DNA of 5,525 nt from an uncultured Ruminococcus sp. (GTDB lineage: Bacteria; Bacillota; Clostridia; Oscillospirales; Ruminococcaceae), in NCBI GenBank assembly GCA_947173865.1, contig CAMWGS010000145.1:1-5525 (forward strand). The letters are read 5' to 3'. Positions 4,827-5,525 of the stretch are shown piece by piece (position 1 is the stretch's first letter; the number at the start of each line of letters is the position of its first letter). Under the pieces are notes generated by a model. That model did not search any database. It saw nothing but the letters and a program-made list of their open reading frames with translations, and was not told the origin of the DNA. The position numbers were made by a program, and so were the translations under genes.

Positions 4827-5525
4827 TTACATTAGAAAATCCAAACTTATGTTATAAAACTTTTCAAAGTTTGTAATCATAGCAGGATGGTCACCTGTAT
4901 CAAACAGATACATTTTGCCATGTCCGATTTTTTTAAGCATTTCTCCGTAAACATTTTCAAAGTAATTATCAGACAAGCTATACATGAACTTATCTTCTTT
5001 GCTACCTGTCAGAAGAATATCAACTTTCAAAAAGTTCAGTGGTTTGTGGAAAAAACGACCCATCTCATTTTTATGCCTTATTATAGCAGCGGTATCGTTG
5101 TTCACAATCTGTTCCCAATCAGAACCATGCATATATTCGTAGAACGCCCTTGCATTACTATCCGATTTGGCTTCTTCACGGTCTTTCAGAAGATTTGCGG
5201 TAAAATCTTTATTTACATTTTCACCCTCAAAACTATCAGCAATAACTTTGCTTACAAGTTCAGGTGCTTCCAAAGCGACGTTAATTGCAACAATAGCTCC
5301 ACCGCTACTGCCTATTATGCTTACGTCTGTATATTGTTTTTCTTTTAAAAAAGCAATAATTTGCTGTGCCTCATAAAACCACAAATCTTCGGGAAATTCA
5401 CTTAATCTGTCCGATTTGCCGTGTCCCAAAAAGTCGATAAGTATTACCTTGAAGCATTGGCTATATTTTTTTGAAATATCTGCATACATATTTGAAGACG
5501 CTGTATTTCCGTGAAGAAAAAGCAA
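4827..5525 (-). CDS. alpha/beta hydrolase fold protein, N-terminus outside the window
   Basis: At least 232 codons of a serine hydrolase of the alpha/beta fold are present, and the reading frame is open to the window edge. The first codon seen (TTG) is most likely an internal leucine, with perhaps 20-35 residues missing. Numbering from that edge, LFLHGN (2-7) is the oxyanion-hole strand, DFLGHGKSD (31-39) is the conserved loop after strand 4, and GSSGG (72-76) is the nucleophile elbow with Ser74. Asp178 in GSKED and His213 in GDHPAM complete a likely Ser-Asp-His triad. A cap of about 60 residues lies between 100 and 165. No signal peptide can be judged. The substrate (ester, lactone, peptide or other) cannot be predicted from these motifs. 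A terminator follows, so the gene is the last of its transcript. Its promoter is not in view. Confidence 0.88.
   Translation of the reverse strand: MLFLHGNTASSNMYADISKKYSQCFKVILIDFLGHGKSDRLSEFPEDLWFYEAQQIIAFLKEKQYTDVSIIGSSGGAIVAINVALEAPELVSKVIADSFEGENVNKDFTANLLKDREEAKSDSNARAFYEYMHGSDWEQIVNNDTAAIIRHKNEMGRFFHKPLNFLKVDILLTGSKEDKFMYSLSDNYFENVYGEMLKKIGHGKMYLFDTGDHPAMITNFEKFYNISLDFLM

Noticed and set aside
4887..5376. Plus-strand open frames opposite the hydrolase
   Set aside because: They are antisense to a gene with an intact hydrolase motif set and have no ribosome binding site or recognisable domain.

Overview
This window looks like ordinary chromosomal DNA from a low- to mid-GC anaerobic Bacillota. 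The best guess is a gut or rumen Clostridia of the Ruminococcus/Oscillospiraceae type. That rests on strong GGAGG-type ribosome binding sites, consensus sigma-A promoters, short stem plus T-run terminators, an ECF sigma factor paired with a large single-pass anti-sigma/sensor of a style common in that group, and a fermentative L-lactate dehydrogenase. The genus is inferred from protein style, not shown by any marker gene.

Layout: two plus-strand genes come first, an ECF-type sigma factor (58-612) and, overlapping it by 32 nt, a 509-residue membrane-anchored anti-sigma/sensor protein (581-2110). A hairpin terminator (about 2125-2151) separates them from three genes on the minus strand. In minus-strand order these are an alpha/beta hydrolase whose N-terminus lies beyond the window edge (4827-5525), L-lactate dehydrogenase (3700-4653) and a MATE-family multidrug/cation efflux transporter (2158-3516). 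A terminator follows the hydrolase and another follows ldh. Both ldh and the MATE gene have their own near-consensus -35/-10 promoter with 17-nt spacing. These three genes therefore look separately transcribed and are not an operon, whereas the sigma/anti-sigma pair is tightly coupled.

How the genes work together: the sigma and anti-sigma should form one signalling unit, in which the membrane protein holds the sigma factor through its short cytoplasmic head until something outside the cell changes its large extracytoplasmic part. Nothing visible ties that unit to the MATE pump, ldh or the hydrolase, and the two visible downstream promoters are housekeeping type. Lactate dehydrogenase supplies NAD+ regeneration at the end of glycolysis, and its sequence keeps the residues linked to fructose-1,6-bisphosphate activation.

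I found no mobile element, CRISPR array, RNA gene or phage-like segment, and no clear new multi-gene system. The points worth a second look are the two-domain sensor with a clustered set of cysteines and a possible second internal start, an exact DnaA box inside the ldh promoter, and a palindrome touching the MATE promoter. No gene-free stretch exceeds about 185 bases.
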